From Psychrobacter frigidicola (GTDB lineage: Bacteria > Pseudomonadota > Gammaproteobacteria > Pseudomonadales > Moraxellaceae), in assembly GCF_007997305.1 (NCBI RefSeq), contig NZ_VORZ01000002.1, positions 248,001-312,000 of the forward strand: DNA of 64,000 nt. The letters are read 5' to 3'. Made by a program: the position numbers and the translations under genes. A model generated the notes under the pieces. The model saw nothing but the letters and a program-made list of their open reading frames with translations, was not told where the DNA came from and made no database searches. Shown here one piece after another: positions 1 to 9,533 of the stretch (within the stretch, counting starts at the first letter, position 1; the number at the start of each line of letters is the position of its first letter).

Positions 1-511
1 GCAACAGCTAGAAGGCCTCATTAATAAAGAAGTCGGGCAATTAGATGGTATCTTGCACAATGCCAGCTTATTAGGTGAGCTCACGCCCCTTGAAATGTAC
101 GATGTTGATATTTTTGCTAAAGTCATGCACGTCAACTGTAACGCTACTTTTATGCTAACCCAAGCGCTATTGCCGCTACTCAAAGATGCCGCGCACGGCT
201 CTATTGTCTTTACTTCCAGCACAGTCGGCACCCATCCTCGCGCATTTTGGGGCGCTTATGCCATCTCCAAACAAGCCGTTGAAGGCATGAGTGACATCTT
301 TACTCAAGAGACTCGTAATACGACTACGCTGCGTTTTAACTGTATCAATCCAGGTGGCACGCGTACCAATATGCGCGCCCATGCATTTCCAGGTGAGAAC
401 CCAATGACCCTTAAAACGCCAGAGGATATTATGGCAGGCTATGTGTGCTTAATGAGTGATGCCAGCATTGATGTACGCGGGCAAGTGGTCGCGCTACAAC
501 CCAAAGACTAG
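1..511 (+). CDS. yciK: YciK-type short-chain dehydrogenase/reductase, 5' end outside window
   Basis: The reading frame is open from base 2 upstream of any start, so this is the C-terminal two thirds of a gene that begins before the window. It reads QLDGILHNASLLGEL near the edge, a strong match to YciK-type short-chain dehydrogenases. The catalytic SDR pattern is present: a serine pair in FTSSTVG, then YAISK (Tyr-x3-Lys), followed by the PGGTRTNMR segment typical of this family. YciK proteins are cytoplasmic NAD(P)-dependent oxidoreductases whose physiological substrate is not settled. An internal TTG at 53 could be mistaken for a start, but conserved family sequence continues upstream of it. 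Confidence 0.85.
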   Translation, partial: QQLEGLINKEVGQLDGILHNASLLGELTPLEMYDVDIFAKVMHVNCNATFMLTQALLPLLKDAAHGSIVFTSSTVGTHPRAFWGAYAISKQAVEGMSDIFTQETRNTTTLRFNCINPGGTRTNMRAHAFPGENPMTLKTPEDIMAGYVCLMSDASIDVRGQVVALQPKD

Positions 512-692
512 GTAGAATGCTAATTTAGCTTGAAGAGTTTAATGTAAACAGTCTGTTTCTAGTGATTTTTATGCAGGCTTATATATTGAAATCGAACTTA
601 TTTAACCCCATCTATCTGTTATTAAAGAAATTTATTTTACTAAAAAGTAATTATCAATAATAAGTAATTTGTAAATTACAAAGGATAAGGTT

Positions 693-959
693 ATGGCAGG
701 TGGATGGTCAAGAGATGGTGCTGAGCATGAGCAAATGGACGCAACGGTTAATGATGCGTTAGAGCGAGTACGCAGTTCACTACCAAAAGGTGACAGTGCT
801 GAGTTTTGTGATGAATGCGGTGAGACAATACCGGAGGCGCGGCGGGTAGCTGTACCTGGCGTCCAGCATTGCATTCGTTGTCAGACTGAGCTTGAGCAAG
901 AAACCAAAGCGGCAGAGTTGTTTAATCGGCGTGGTAGTAAAGACAGTCAATTGCGCTAG
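693..959 (+). CDS. ybiI: DksA/TraR-type C4 zinc-finger protein YbiI
   Basis: An 88-residue protein, the same length as E. coli YbiI, ending in the nearly invariant NRRGSKDSQLR. The zinc finger is visible as CDEC at residues 39-42 and CIRC at 60-63. DksA-like proteins with this finger bind the RNA polymerase secondary channel or act as small regulators; YbiI itself is not functionally defined. It is preceded by an AT-rich leader with AAGGATAAGG about 4 bases before the ATG and followed immediately by a strong hairpin terminator, so it is probably a monocistronic unit. Confidence 0.9.
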   Translation: MAGGWSRDGAEHEQMDATVNDALERVRSSLPKGDSAEFCDECGETIPEARRVAVPGVQHCIRCQTELEQETKAAELFNRRGSKDSQLR

Positions 960-983
960 TGAGTAAATGTAGAAAACAAATAT

Positions 984-1019
984 AAAAGCCAACGTTGTTA
1001 TTCAACGTTGGCTTTTTTA
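984..1019 (+). terminator. Rho-independent terminator after ybiI
   Basis: The perfect arms AGCCAACGTTG and CAACGTTGGCT enclose a short loop and are followed by a run of six T. It lies 25 bases past the ybiI stop. It also faces the end of the minus-strand COG0523 gene, where the T-tract is weaker. Confidence 0.9.
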
Positions 1020-1056
1020 TTTTGATGATTATATACGCTTTATTTTTTAGCCTGTT

Positions 1057-2214
1057 TTAAAGAATTAAAGCCATTAGCTCGCTATCCCATGTTGCCCAGT
1101 TTGCTCGCTGCTCGTCTTTATCCTTTGTCATTTTTTTAATATTGATATCTCTATTTTCTTTATCCAGTAAGATAATTTCTAAGCGGCTATCAAGTTGTGC
1201 GCTAGTGGCATTAATAGTTGGGCTATCAGGAGTAAAATTAATCTGTAGCCAACCATCCGTAGTATGCACGACCCCTTTTATGCGCTGCCAATGTGGTAAT
1301 TTTAGTAACCATTGCTGCAGACGTTTCGCGTCGAATATCCAATGTGCAGGTAGCCGCCAGCCGCCTAATAGCACTTCTTGCTGAAACATGCCTTGCTGCG
1401 TGTCATGATAGCGATAGGGCAGTTGGTCATTTATCATAACGTTGCTGCTTAATATCCTTATATTGCTAGATAATAATTGTTTTGGTGGCTGTAAGCGGAT
1501 ACGAGATTTATTGCTATTTTCTGCCCGCTGCTGATAAATAGTTTGACTAAGGTTATTAAGCTGTGCGGTTAGCTTATCTATTGATGGCGGTGTTGATTCA
1601 GTATTGGTGATTATTGGTGAGTCCACCCAAATAATCTTAGCTTGTGGATTGAGAGTAGCAACCCATTGTTGCAAATCTTGCTGACAGTTTTCACTGAATT
1701 GCTCGTAGCGATTAATGACCACCACATCAGCTGCACGAACATGGGCTTGAAAACCTTCATGAGTACGATATTTCTCGTTTTGCCATTGTACGCCGCTAAG
1801 GACGGTAATGACCGCTTGCATACTTAAAGCCGTTTGCCAATGCGGGGCGCTAAGTTGACGTATCAGCTCTCGCGGGTGGGCCAATCCTGTCGGCTCAATG
1901 ATGAGGCGCTCAGGACGATGATCAGCTAGTAAACGGGTGAGCGCAATTTGTAGAGGCAGTTGACTGGTACAACAAATACAGCCACCGCTGACTTCGCTAA
2001 TAGCGATTTGGCTTTTGTCACCGCATCTATTTTGTGCGCTTGCTAGTAGCGCGCCATCAATACCAATGCGCCCAAACTCATTAATCAATAATGCCCAGCG
2101 CGCGCCTTCTGTCTTAGCTGTAAGCAATTGATTAATAATAGTGGTCTTACCAGAACCCAAAAACCCTGTCACTAAAGTACAGGGTATGTCTTGAAGTATA
2201 GAAGATATTGTCAT
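1057..2214 (-). CDS. COG0523/CobW-family GTP-dependent metal chaperone
   Basis: A 385-residue G3E-family GTPase. The P-loop GFLGSGKTT is at about residues 17-25, and the family metal-binding motif GGCICC (CxCC) is at about 79-84. The C-terminal half carries the variable CobW C-terminal domain. The family moves metals (zinc, cobalt, nitrile-hydratase metal) into client proteins at the cost of GTP; the client cannot be read from this sequence. No zinc-regulon box or zinc-paralogue gene sits next to it to support a Zur-controlled zinc role. It starts 75 bases downstream of ompR on the same strand and could share its transcript, although an AT-rich gap separates them. Confidence 0.88.
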   Translation of the reverse strand: MTISSILQDIPCTLVTGFLGSGKTTIINQLLTAKTEGARWALLINEFGRIGIDGALLASAQNRCGDKSQIAISEVSGGCICCTSQLPLQIALTRLLADHRPERLIIEPTGLAHPRELIRQLSAPHWQTALSMQAVITVLSGVQWQNEKYRTHEGFQAHVRAADVVVINRYEQFSENCQQDLQQWVATLNPQAKIIWVDSPIITNTESTPPSIDKLTAQLNNLSQTIYQQRAENSNKSRIRLQPPKQLLSSNIRILSSNVMINDQLPYRYHDTQQGMFQQEVLLGGWRLPAHWIFDAKRLQQWLLKLPHWQRIKGVVHTTDGWLQINFTPDSPTINATSAQLDSRLEIILLDKENRDINIKKMTKDKDEQRANWATWDSELMALIL

Positions 2215-2289
2215 AAGAGTAGAGAATCTTAAGAGTTAATGCAATAAATTAAAAACTATGAAAGTAAAGTAAAAGGGTGACATTAAAAA

Positions 2290-3054
2290 TTATTCAGTCG
2301 TCACTGGTGCTGTTTCTGCATCCTCCGCATCGGGAACGAATACGTAGCCCACGCCCCAAACCGTTTGGATATAACGTGCTTGTGATGGATTGTCTTCGAT
2401 CAGGCGACGCAAGCGTGAGACTTGGACGTCAATTGAGCGCTCCATAGCACCCCATTCGCGGCCACGAGCCAGATTCATGAGCTTATCACGGGTTAAGGGT
2501 TCGCGCGGATGTTGCACGAGCGCTTTGAGCACCGAGAATTCACCAGTCGTTAAGGTCACCACACTGCCATCACGTTTCAGCGTACGGGTAGATAAATCAA
2601 GCGTCCAAGGACCAAATTCAACCACTTCTAGCTGATAGCTTGGGGCACCGGGCAGCTCGCGATTTTGGCGACGCAGTACGGCTTTAATACGGGCAAGGAG
2701 CTCTTTTGGGTTAAAGGGCTTAGGCAGATAATCGTCCGCACCGGCCTCTAAACCAGCAATACGGTCGGCATCTCCGCCTTTAGCGGTCAGCATAATAATA
2801 GGAATATCGCTATCAGCCTCGCGCAGACGCTTACAGATACTAATACCATCTTCACCCGGCAGCATCAGATCGAGTACTACTAAAGAGAATAACTCACGCT
2901 GCATCAATTTATCCATCTGACTGGCATCATGAGCAGTACGTACCACAAAACCATCATCTTCTAGGAAGCGTTGGAGTAAAGAGCGCAGGCGCGCGTCATC
3001 ATCCACTACCAAAATGCGCTGAGTCATAGTATCAGAGCTTTTATTATCAGTCAT
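2290..3054 (-). CDS. ompR: OmpR-family response regulator
   Basis: A 254-residue two-domain regulator. The N-terminal receiver domain reads ILVVDDD (acidic pocket), then VVLDLMLPGEDG with the phospho-acceptor Asp, and later PKPFNPKELLARI with the conserved Lys. The C-terminal winged helix ends YIQTVWGVGYVFVPD. It matches OmpR closely, including RGREWGAMERSIDVQVSRLRR. The first ATG has a good ribosome site (AAGGAT); another ATG 9 codons in (MTQRIL) gives the more usual OmpR length. OmpR normally pairs with EnvZ in one operon, but here the next gene downstream is a COG0523 GTPase and no histidine kinase is in the window. Confidence 0.9.
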   Translation of the reverse strand: MTDNKSSDTMTQRILVVDDDARLRSLLQRFLEDDGFVVRTAHDASQMDKLMQRELFSLVVLDLMLPGEDGISICKRLREADSDIPIIMLTAKGGDADRIAGLEAGADDYLPKPFNPKELLARIKAVLRRQNRELPGAPSYQLEVVEFGPWTLDLSTRTLKRDGSVVTLTTGEFSVLKALVQHPREPLTRDKLMNLARGREWGAMERSIDVQVSRLRRLIEDNPSQARYIQTVWGVGYVFVPDAEDAETAPVTTE

Positions 3055-3367
3055 GCAGATATCCTTAAATGAACATTATTATTGTCGACGAGTATTATTA
3101 ATTATGGCTAGTGGTAAATATAGCATTATTACCAGAGTCTATAGACAAGTCACAACTTTTGTACAACGGCTTTTTTGGTTATCAAATTTGTAGTACTGCT
3201 GCTTTAGTGTATAAGATTGTACCGATGATTGCATCACCTCTGGACATAAATGCTGTATGCGTTTGTTTAACAAGGCGTCATGGGTATCGATATAGCAGGA
3301 TTTGGATGATAAAATGCAATATAAACAACGAAAAGATAAAAAGGATTTTTATTCATGCAGCTTTTGC

Positions 3368-3373
3368 TATAAT
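3368..3373 (+). promoter_or_regulatory. Probable -10 element of tex promoter
   Basis: A consensus TATAAT preceded by TGC lies about 34 bases before the chosen tex ATG. No good -35 hexamer is visible. If used, transcription would begin near 3380, so the longer reading frame beginning at 3302 could not be fully translated. Confidence 0.5.
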
Positions 3374-3406
3374 GCGAAGCTACATTTCTCAACGATAGAT
3401 ACGGAT

Positions 3407-5989
3407 ATGAGTAGCACTGATACCCAAACGTCTTCTCAAGCCCCAACAAAAGCACAGGGCTTGGACGCAACGACACACGCGAATATTCACGACAAACTTG
3501 CTCGCGCGCTTGGCATTAAGTCTGCTCAAGTAAACGCATTTGTCAAACTTTACGATGACGGCGCAACGGTGCCCTTTATTGCCCGTTACCGTAAAGAAAA
3601 AACCCAAGACCTCGACGATGCGCAACTGCGCGCGCTTGAGAAGTCGCTTAACTATGAACGCGATATGGCCACTCGCCGACTCAAGATCGTAGAATTGCTC
3701 AGTACGCAGGGTAATCTAACCGATGAATTGCAAGTGCGCATCGATAACGCGACCTCTAAGCTTGAGCTAGAAGATATATATCTTCCATACCGTCCGCGCC
3801 GCCGCTCGCCAGCTGCTAAAGCACGTGCAGCTGGCCTTGATACTGCCGCTCAAGCAGTTTTGACTCAAGAGATTACCCCAACGGATGCACTAGCAGACTA
3901 CCAAGCTCCAACTAGTATCTCTGATGAGAGCGGTAATGAGATTGAAGTCGATTTCAGCGATATCGAAAAGCAACTGGCTGGCATGCAAGCCATTATTGTT
4001 GATGACTGGACGCAAGCTTTAGATTTACTGGATAACTTGCGGAGTGGCTTTGCTAAAACGGCAAGTATTGTTTCTGCTGTCGCAAGCGATGAAAAGCGTG
4101 AAGTGGGCGAGAAGTTTAAAGACTATTTTGAACATAGCGAAAGCTTAGCGCGCCTGCCGAATCATCGTCTATTAGCCATGCTGCGCGGTCGCCAAGAAAA
4201 CGTTTTAGGCTTAAAAATTGAAGGCGAAGATGCGCCTTTTATTGACAAAATCGTCAAGCACTTTGAGATTGATAGCAAAGCACCCGATGCCCGTCAAAGC
4301 TTTTTGACAGAGGCCGCAACCAGTCTGTGGAAAGAAAAATGGCGTCCACATATCGAACACCGCTTGTTGACTGAAAAACGTCTGACCGCAGAAGCCGATG
4401 CCATTGAGGTGTTTGCTAATAACTTACAACACTTACTAATGTCAGCGCCTGCGGGTCGCAAAGTTATTTTGGGTGTCGATCCTGGTATTCGTCATGGCGT
4501 CAAAATGGCCATTATTGATGCGCAAGGTCATGTGATGTTAGATGATGCTGACAAACCTGTTATCGCAACCGTTTATCCTTTCGCGCCTGATAATAAAATG
4601 TCTGAAGCCAAAGTCGTGATTGATAAATTGCTTAGCACTTATAATGTTGATTTGGTCGCGATTGGTAATGGTACGGCAAGCCGCGAAACTGATGCGATGA
4701 TTAAAGAAATCTTAGCCGCCAACGACACTTTGCAAGCAAAAGCCGTTATTGTTAATGAATCTGGCGCATCTGTGTATTCAGCCAGTGAACTTGCTAGCGA
4801 TGAGCTTGCCAATATGGACGTCTCCGTTCGCGGCGCAGTCTCTATTGCCCGTCGTCTCCAAGATCCCTTATCAGAGCTGGTTAAAGTCGACCCAAAGGCC
4901 ATTGGTGTGGGTCAATATCAGCATGATGTGAACCAAACGCAATTGGCTGATAGCCTTGATAAAGTTACTCAAGACAGCGTAAACGCAGTTGGCGTTGATG
5001 TGAATACGGCCAGTCCTGCTATCTTAGCGCATATTGCTGGCCTGAATCGCAACGTGGCTCAGCAAATTGTCACTTACCGTAAAGAACATGGTGCCTTTGC
5101 GAGCCGTGAAGCGCTAAAAGATGTGCCGCGTCTAGGTGCTAAAACTTTTGAGCAAGCGGCAGGGTTTCTACGGATTCATGATGGTAGCAATCCACTTGAT
5201 GCGACCGGCGTGCATCCAGAAAGCTATGCATTGGTCGATAGCTTATTGACACAAACGGGTAAAGCGTTGGCTGACATAATCGGTAACGATGGCGTGCTGA
5301 ATAGCATTGATACGACTGCTTTGGCCGCTAATGATGACAATATCAGTGTGAAAGCCATTATCGATGAGCTGGCAAAACCCGCCCGTGATCCCCGTCCTGA
5401 GTTTAAAACCGCAAAATTCCGTGATGATGTTAACAGTATTAAAGATTTGACGGAAGGCATGACCTTAGAGGGTGTGGTTACTAACGTCACCGCCTTTGGT
5501 TGCTTCGTTGATGTGGGCGTTCATCAAGATGGCTTGGTACATATCTCGCAGATGGCCAATGACTTCGTCGCAGACCCTATGAACCGCGTCAAACCGGGCG
5601 ATATTATCTCGGTTCGAGTCATCGCTATCGATGAGCCGCGCGGTCGTATTGGCTTTAGTATGAAGCCAGAAGTGGCAAAACCTACGCGCAACGCTCATCA
5701 ATCTGCGGCGGCAAGTCATGGTAGCAGTGACAGTAATGCGGGCGGCGATGATAAAGTCAGCCGTCCACGTAGCAGTCGCCCTGATACTAATAAACGCCCG
5801 TCAGCACCGCGTGGCAAACGCCCTGATAGAAATGACAACAGAAGTGACAATAGAAGTGAGAAAGGGTCAGGCGCGCAGGCGAATACTCGTAGTACGACGC
5901 CAAAGCCTGCTAAGTCAGAAGCACCTATTAAAATCGGCACGCTTGGGGCATTATTAAAAGAAGCAGGCGTGGCTAAGTCTAAAAAATAG
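3407..5989 (+). CDS. tex: Tex/YhgF S1-domain RNA-binding transcription accessory protein
   Basis: Tex is a nucleic-acid-binding factor linked to transcription and gene expression. Visible parts in order: N-terminal helical region (LARALGIKSAQVNAFVKLYDDGATVPFIARYRKE), a YqgF/RNase-H-like domain beginning ILGVDPGIRHG, a helix-hairpin-helix region (VNTASPAILAHIAGLN), an S1 domain (GVVTNVTAFGCFVDVG...QDGLVHISQM), and a long basic, low-complexity tail rich in Arg, Asp, Asn and Ser. The frame is open from 3302, but I place the start at the ATG at 3407 because a TATAAT sits between the two and family similarity begins only afterwards. The product is then 860 residues, longer than E. coli Tex (about 773) largely because of the tail. 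Confidence 0.93.
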   Translation: MSSTDTQTSSQAPTKAQGLDATTHANIHDKLARALGIKSAQVNAFVKLYDDGATVPFIARYRKEKTQDLDDAQLRALEKSLNYERDMATRRLKIVELLSTQGNLTDELQVRIDNATSKLELEDIYLPYRPRRRSPAAKARAAGLDTAAQAVLTQEITPTDALADYQAPTSISDESGNEIEVDFSDIEKQLAGMQAIIVDDWTQALDLLDNLRSGFAKTASIVSAVASDEKREVGEKFKDYFEHSESLARLPNHRLLAMLRGRQENVLGLKIEGEDAPFIDKIVKHFEIDSKAPDARQSFLTEAATSLWKEKWRPHIEHRLLTEKRLTAEADAIEVFANNLQHLLMSAPAGRKVILGVDPGIRHGVKMAIIDAQGHVMLDDADKPVIATVYPFAPDNKMSEAKVVIDKLLSTYNVDLVAIGNGTASRETDAMIKEILAANDTLQAKAVIVNESGASVYSASELASDELANMDVSVRGAVSIARRLQDPLSELVKVDPKAIGVGQYQHDVNQTQLADSLDKVTQDSVNAVGVDVNTASPAILAHIAGLNRNVAQQIVTYRKEHGAFASREALKDVPRLGAKTFEQAAGFLRIHDGSNPLDATGVHPESYALVDSLLTQTGKALADIIGNDGVLNSIDTTALAANDDNISVKAIIDELAKPARDPRPEFKTAKFRDDVNSIKDLTEGMTLEGVVTNVTAFGCFVDVGVHQDGLVHISQMANDFVADPMNRVKPGDIISVRVIAIDEPRGRIGFSMKPEVAKPTRNAHQSAAASHGSSDSNAGGDDKVSRPRSSRPDTNKRPSAPRGKRPDRNDNRSDNRSEKGSGAQANTRSTTPKPAKSEAPIKIGTLGALLKEAGVAKSKK

Positions 5990-6034
5990 AGGTTCATGTT
6001 GTTATCTCAACCTCTAAACCGTAATAAATAATAT

Positions 6035-6066
6035 AAAAAAGGCAGCCATCGGGCTGCCTTTTTTTA
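6035..6066 (+). terminator. Bidirectional terminator between tex and a convergent gene
   Basis: Arms GGCAGCC and GGCTGCC are flanked by an A-run on the left and a T-run on the right, so the hairpin works on both strands. It serves tex (plus) and the secreted-protein gene (minus). Confidence 0.9.
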
Positions 6067-6109
6067 TTAATGAATTTACATCACTTAAGTTTTTTGATGT
6101 AATAGTTGT

Positions 6110-6958
6110 TTATTCAGTAATTACATAGTCACCGGTATTTGAATCAACAAGACGTTTTTGCAGTTTGTTGCTGGGCACGCGAATAACAGGGAAAGTTTGG
6201 TCGATTTCGGTATTATCAACGATGTCTTCATCTGCTTCTTGACCAACGATGATGCCACGATTGATACCCGTCTCTACGGCGATAGCGGTACCAGTAGCAG
6301 TATTAATCCGTTTAACTTGGTCTTCAGGCGCGATAATCACTTCTTTAACCCGGTATTGTGCAGGACGGACAATGCGTTTGGTTTCTACTATAACAGGTTC
6401 TACACGACGTTCTTCAGCGATAGCAATTTGTGCATCTGGAGCTTCTACTTCCTCAATGGTGTCAACGTCACTATTTACTGGCGTTGGGAACTTATCACCA
6501 AAATGGTTATCACACTGCTGCATACTTAGGCGGATAGGAGTGCCGCTCTTGTCCATGTAGACGTTGACCGGCATGTCAGCTGCGATAGGGACGTATTTAC
6601 CAACCAGCGCACCTGAAACCCCGTAACGACCATTTGATTGACCAACCCCTAAATCACAAGCACCCGCGGTATACTGAGACGTGCTTAGATTATTGCTGCT
6701 TACCACATTCTGTGGAATCATTACTTCAGACAAGCGCATTTTTTTGACTGATGCTTCACCAGCACGGCGCATTGGCTTCTGGTAAGTATAAGGGGTATAG
6801 AACTTAGCAGAGCCGTCTTTAACCGCAGCAGCACATTCATCATAACTGCCATAACCAACGTTACCATGACCATCCGTTTTCATGCCGGCATTTGCAGAGC
6901 TTGCAAACATAGCTAAACCAGACGTTAGAATCGCTGTCGTCAAGATATTCAATTTCAT
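6110..6958 (-). CDS. Secreted protein of unknown function
   Basis: 282 residues with a clear Sec signal peptide (MKLNILTTAILTSGLAMFASSANA, cleavage after ANA). The mature part has a GYGSYDECAAAV segment and a few isolated cysteines that could form disulfides. Its C-terminal half is acidic then Val/Ile-rich and carries no motif I recognise. A very strong ribosome site (AGGAGGAA) suggests good expression, and it is monocistronic between a bidirectional terminator and a 150-base AT-rich gap. Probably periplasmic or surface-exposed; I do not assign a function. Confidence 0.8.
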   Translation of the reverse strand: MKLNILTTAILTSGLAMFASSANAGMKTDGHGNVGYGSYDECAAAVKDGSAKFYTPYTYQKPMRRAGEASVKKMRLSEVMIPQNVVSSNNLSTSQYTAGACDLGVGQSNGRYGVSGALVGKYVPIAADMPVNVYMDKSGTPIRLSMQQCDNHFGDKFPTPVNSDVDTIEEVEAPDAQIAIAEERRVEPVIVETKRIVRPAQYRVKEVIIAPEDQVKRINTATGTAIAVETGINRGIIVGQEADEDIVDNTEIDQTFPVIRVPSNKLQKRLVDSNTGDYVITE

Positions 6959-7108
6959 AATACGTTCCTCCTAATAATAGATAAATCTTAATAAAACTTA
7001 CTTAATTTAACGGTTCATTTTTTTATAATAAACCTTCTCTACACGTTTACACGTATCTAAATTTACGACTAAAAATAACAATGAAAAATACGCTTTAAAC
7101 AGTAACGA

Positions 7109-7654
7109 TTACCACATTAAATCGTCTGGAATCACATAGGCTGCATAAGGGTCGTCATCCGCTAGCTCAACCTCTGATTTATCGTTAGATACCACCATAA
7201 AGCCTTCCAATTTCGCATCGATACGATCTGCTAAAGGGCGTGGTAGTAGAGCATAGTTTAATGTCTGGTTTTCTTCTAATCGCGCAATAACCACGTGACC
7301 CGCCACTATTTGCTCATATAGTTTTTGGGTAATATTAATCTTTTTCACTTTAGAGTGATCAACAAACTGATAGCTGATATCGCCCTCTATATCGGTGATT
7401 TGATGCTGCTTTATCATTTGAAGAATATTAGCAGCTAGCATTTTCTGTTCTAAAACTTGTTGTTTCTCTTGATTAAGCTTTTGATCCTTTTCTAGCTTTT
7501 TTGCTTGGGCTTCTGCCAAAGCTTTTTTAGCTTCGATATTTTCGGAATCACCGGTACGCTTGGCGTGCTGAGACTGTTTGCTTAACTGCTTGGCTTTTTT
7601 GCTATCAACCAGTCCCGCTTTTAATAGTTGAGCCTGTAGGGCATTTTTGGCCAT
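7109..7654 (-). CDS. DUF2058 (YaiL-like) nucleoid/RNA-associated protein
   Basis: 181 residues starting MAKNALQAQLLKAGLVDSKKAKQL, the hallmark start of DUF2058/YaiL proteins. A long Lys/Gln-rich, probably coiled-coil segment follows (residues about 25-75), then a compact C-terminal domain including YQFVDHSKVKKI and HVVIARLEE. YaiL-type proteins have been associated with nucleoid or ribosome fractions, but a definite activity is not established. The ribosome site AGGTGA is well placed and the gene stands alone. Confidence 0.85.
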   Translation of the reverse strand: MAKNALQAQLLKAGLVDSKKAKQLSKQSQHAKRTGDSENIEAKKALAEAQAKKLEKDQKLNQEKQQVLEQKMLAANILQMIKQHQITDIEGDISYQFVDHSKVKKINITQKLYEQIVAGHVVIARLEENQTLNYALLPRPLADRIDAKLEGFMVVSNDKSEVELADDDPYAAYVIPDDLMW

Positions 7655-8129
7655 AATCCAATCACCTAAATATTAAAACTGAAAATTATAAAAATACATG
7701 GTAGCAAGTTTCGCTCGTTTAATGACGTGTTTTGTCCTGTTCTTTATTGCTTAGTTGGGTGTCTACAATAACTGTATTCGTAGATAACGGCTGTGATAAA
7801 AAGAGCGCTTTTTACTAAGCGTAATTATAACTTGCTTAATCTTACGCCAGTGACTTCAATATCGCTGTGACATTGCGCTAGGGGTTTGTAGCGTAATGTA
7901 TTGAAAAATGGGAAAACAGCAACATTGTTTACTAAAAAAATACGTTAGTATTATTTATAAATATTCAATGTGGAGCAGCAATTATTAATTGCAGATAATA
8001 AAAAACCGCATCCTATTAATAAGATGCGGTTGACGATGCTTTGGTAATAATAGATTTTAATAGTAAAGGGATCAAATACTTAAAAGCTTGAATAGTTAAA
8101 ACTCTTACTATTGAGTGCCTTAACTACTA
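7655..8129. other. Intergenic stretch, terminator only
   Basis: This AT-rich stretch lies between two minus-strand genes. Apart from the terminator at 7999-8033 I see no coding potential or strong repeat. The part nearest 7654 should contain the promoter of the DUF2058 gene. Confidence 0.6.
7999..8033 (-). terminator. Terminator downstream of the 8130-9533 gene
   Basis: CCGCATC and GATGCGG arms surround an AT loop. On the minus strand the hairpin is followed by a T-run, so it stops transcripts of the upstream reductase-like gene. Confidence 0.8.
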
Positions 8130-9533
8130 TTAATTCGAGCTGTTGTCTTTGATAACCTCAAAGCAAATACCAGCATGAGTTTCAAGACGCGTTAATAGTT
8201 TATCGCCCATAGCAGATGCCGGTGTCCAAAAACCCCCTTTGATATCGTCTTTAGCAATATCTTGCGCCAAACACAGTGCCGATTGTGCCAACATACTTGA
8301 GGTGCTGCCATAACCAGGATCTTTATCCCCCGTGACTTTGGTAGTGATCGTTTCATTTTCAGAAGTTTTACCAAAGAAGCGAATATCAAAAAAGCCATTG
8401 TCTTGCTCAGATTTAGATGGGCCGTCCCCTGATTTGGTTAACACGTGTTTTGATAGAAACTCACGGCTCGGCTTAAAGGTCATGGCAGTGGCGAAACCTA
8501 ATAGTCCGATACTCAGACCGTAGCTCATCAACTGGCCTTTAACACCATCTTTCATCCACATCGCCTCGTCATATTTAAAGTCGCGACCATATTCATAATC
8601 GAGCAGCTGATTGCTACGGTGGACGATGCGGGTATTGATGATGGCCATCACAAACGGTGCCAGCCAGCGCTCATGTTTGGTATCATATTCTGGCTTACTG
8701 ACGTTATCTTGACGGACATTAGGAACATTGATGTCATCATTAAGTAGGTAAGGGTTCGCCAACTGGCGACGACGTTCTTTATCTTGAGCTACGTCTTCAA
8801 AGATAGTGGCCATTGACGCGATAGTACCGCCAGACAGTCCGCCCTTGGCTGCTTTTACGCGCATGTTAATGACTTCACAGGCCTTATTAAATTGCGCTTC
8901 TGCTTGCTGCTGAGTGAAATAAACGCCTAAGTCCGAGGGGATAGAGTCGAAGCCACACGAGTTGATAATACGCGCACCGCTTTTTTGCGCCGCATCTTGG
9001 TATTTATCTAGCATATCTTTGATGAATATGGCTTCACCAGTGAGATCTACATAGTCCGTACCATTTTCTGCACAGGATTTAATCAGTGGCTCACCATATT
9101 TAAGATAAGGACCTACCGTTGAGATAATAACTTTAGTCTGTTTAGTCATAGCATCAAGGCTAGCAGCATCATCGCTATTGGCGATAAGGATATCGACACT
9201 GGTATTCGTGTCATTGTCTTTTTGCGCTGCGTTAATCTCAGCTTGTAGTTTCTTTAACTTGTCTTCGTCACGACCAGCAATTGCCCATGTAATGTTTTTA
9301 TGAGAAGCATTGTTTTGAGGTTTATCGTTCGTAGAGTCGGAGTTGTCTTGACTCTTTGAATCTGATAAAAACTGCGCCAGATAATGCGCGGTAATTTGTC
9401 CAACAAAGCTGGTGGCCCCGTATAAAACTATTGCATGTCGCTCGGAATTGTTGGTTAATTCTTCCATCTTTGTCGTATCATCTTTGTTCTTATGGTGCGC
9501 ATCGGTATTATTAGCGTTGGTATGGTTGGTCAT
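8130..9533 (-). CDS. Saccharopine dehydrogenase-like trans-acting enoyl reductase family protein (COG3268)
   Basis: 467 residues. After a Asn/Asp/His-rich leader of about 30 residues comes a Rossmann start AIVLYGATSFVGQITAHYLAQ, then AIAGRDEDKL and TVGPYLKYGEPL, and ARIINSCGFDSIPSDLGV, all typical of the COG3268 family. Members include mycobacterial trans-acting enoyl reductases, but most bacterial members have unknown substrates. The NAD(P)-binding part is clear; the C-terminal half is less conserved. Ribosome site AAAGGA. The gene is monocistronic with its own terminator. Confidence 0.85.
   Translation of the reverse strand: MTNHTNANNTDAHHKNKDDTTKMEELTNNSERHAIVLYGATSFVGQITAHYLAQFLSDSKSQDNSDSTNDKPQNNASHKNITWAIAGRDEDKLKKLQAEINAAQKDNDTNTSVDILIANSDDAASLDAMTKQTKVIISTVGPYLKYGEPLIKSCAENGTDYVDLTGEAIFIKDMLDKYQDAAQKSGARIINSCGFDSIPSDLGVYFTQQQAEAQFNKACEVINMRVKAAKGGLSGGTIASMATIFEDVAQDKERRRQLANPYLLNDDINVPNVRQDNVSKPEYDTKHERWLAPFVMAIINTRIVHRSNQLLDYEYGRDFKYDEAMWMKDGVKGQLMSYGLSIGLLGFATAMTFKPSREFLSKHVLTKSGDGPSKSEQDNGFFDIRFFGKTSENETITTKVTGDKDPGYGSTSSMLAQSALCLAQDIAKDDIKGGFWTPASAMGDKLLTRLETHAGICFEVIKDNSSN

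Noticed and set aside
3111..3398. 95-residue frame upstream of tex
   Set aside because: It overlaps the probable tex promoter, has no ribosome site and resembles no family.
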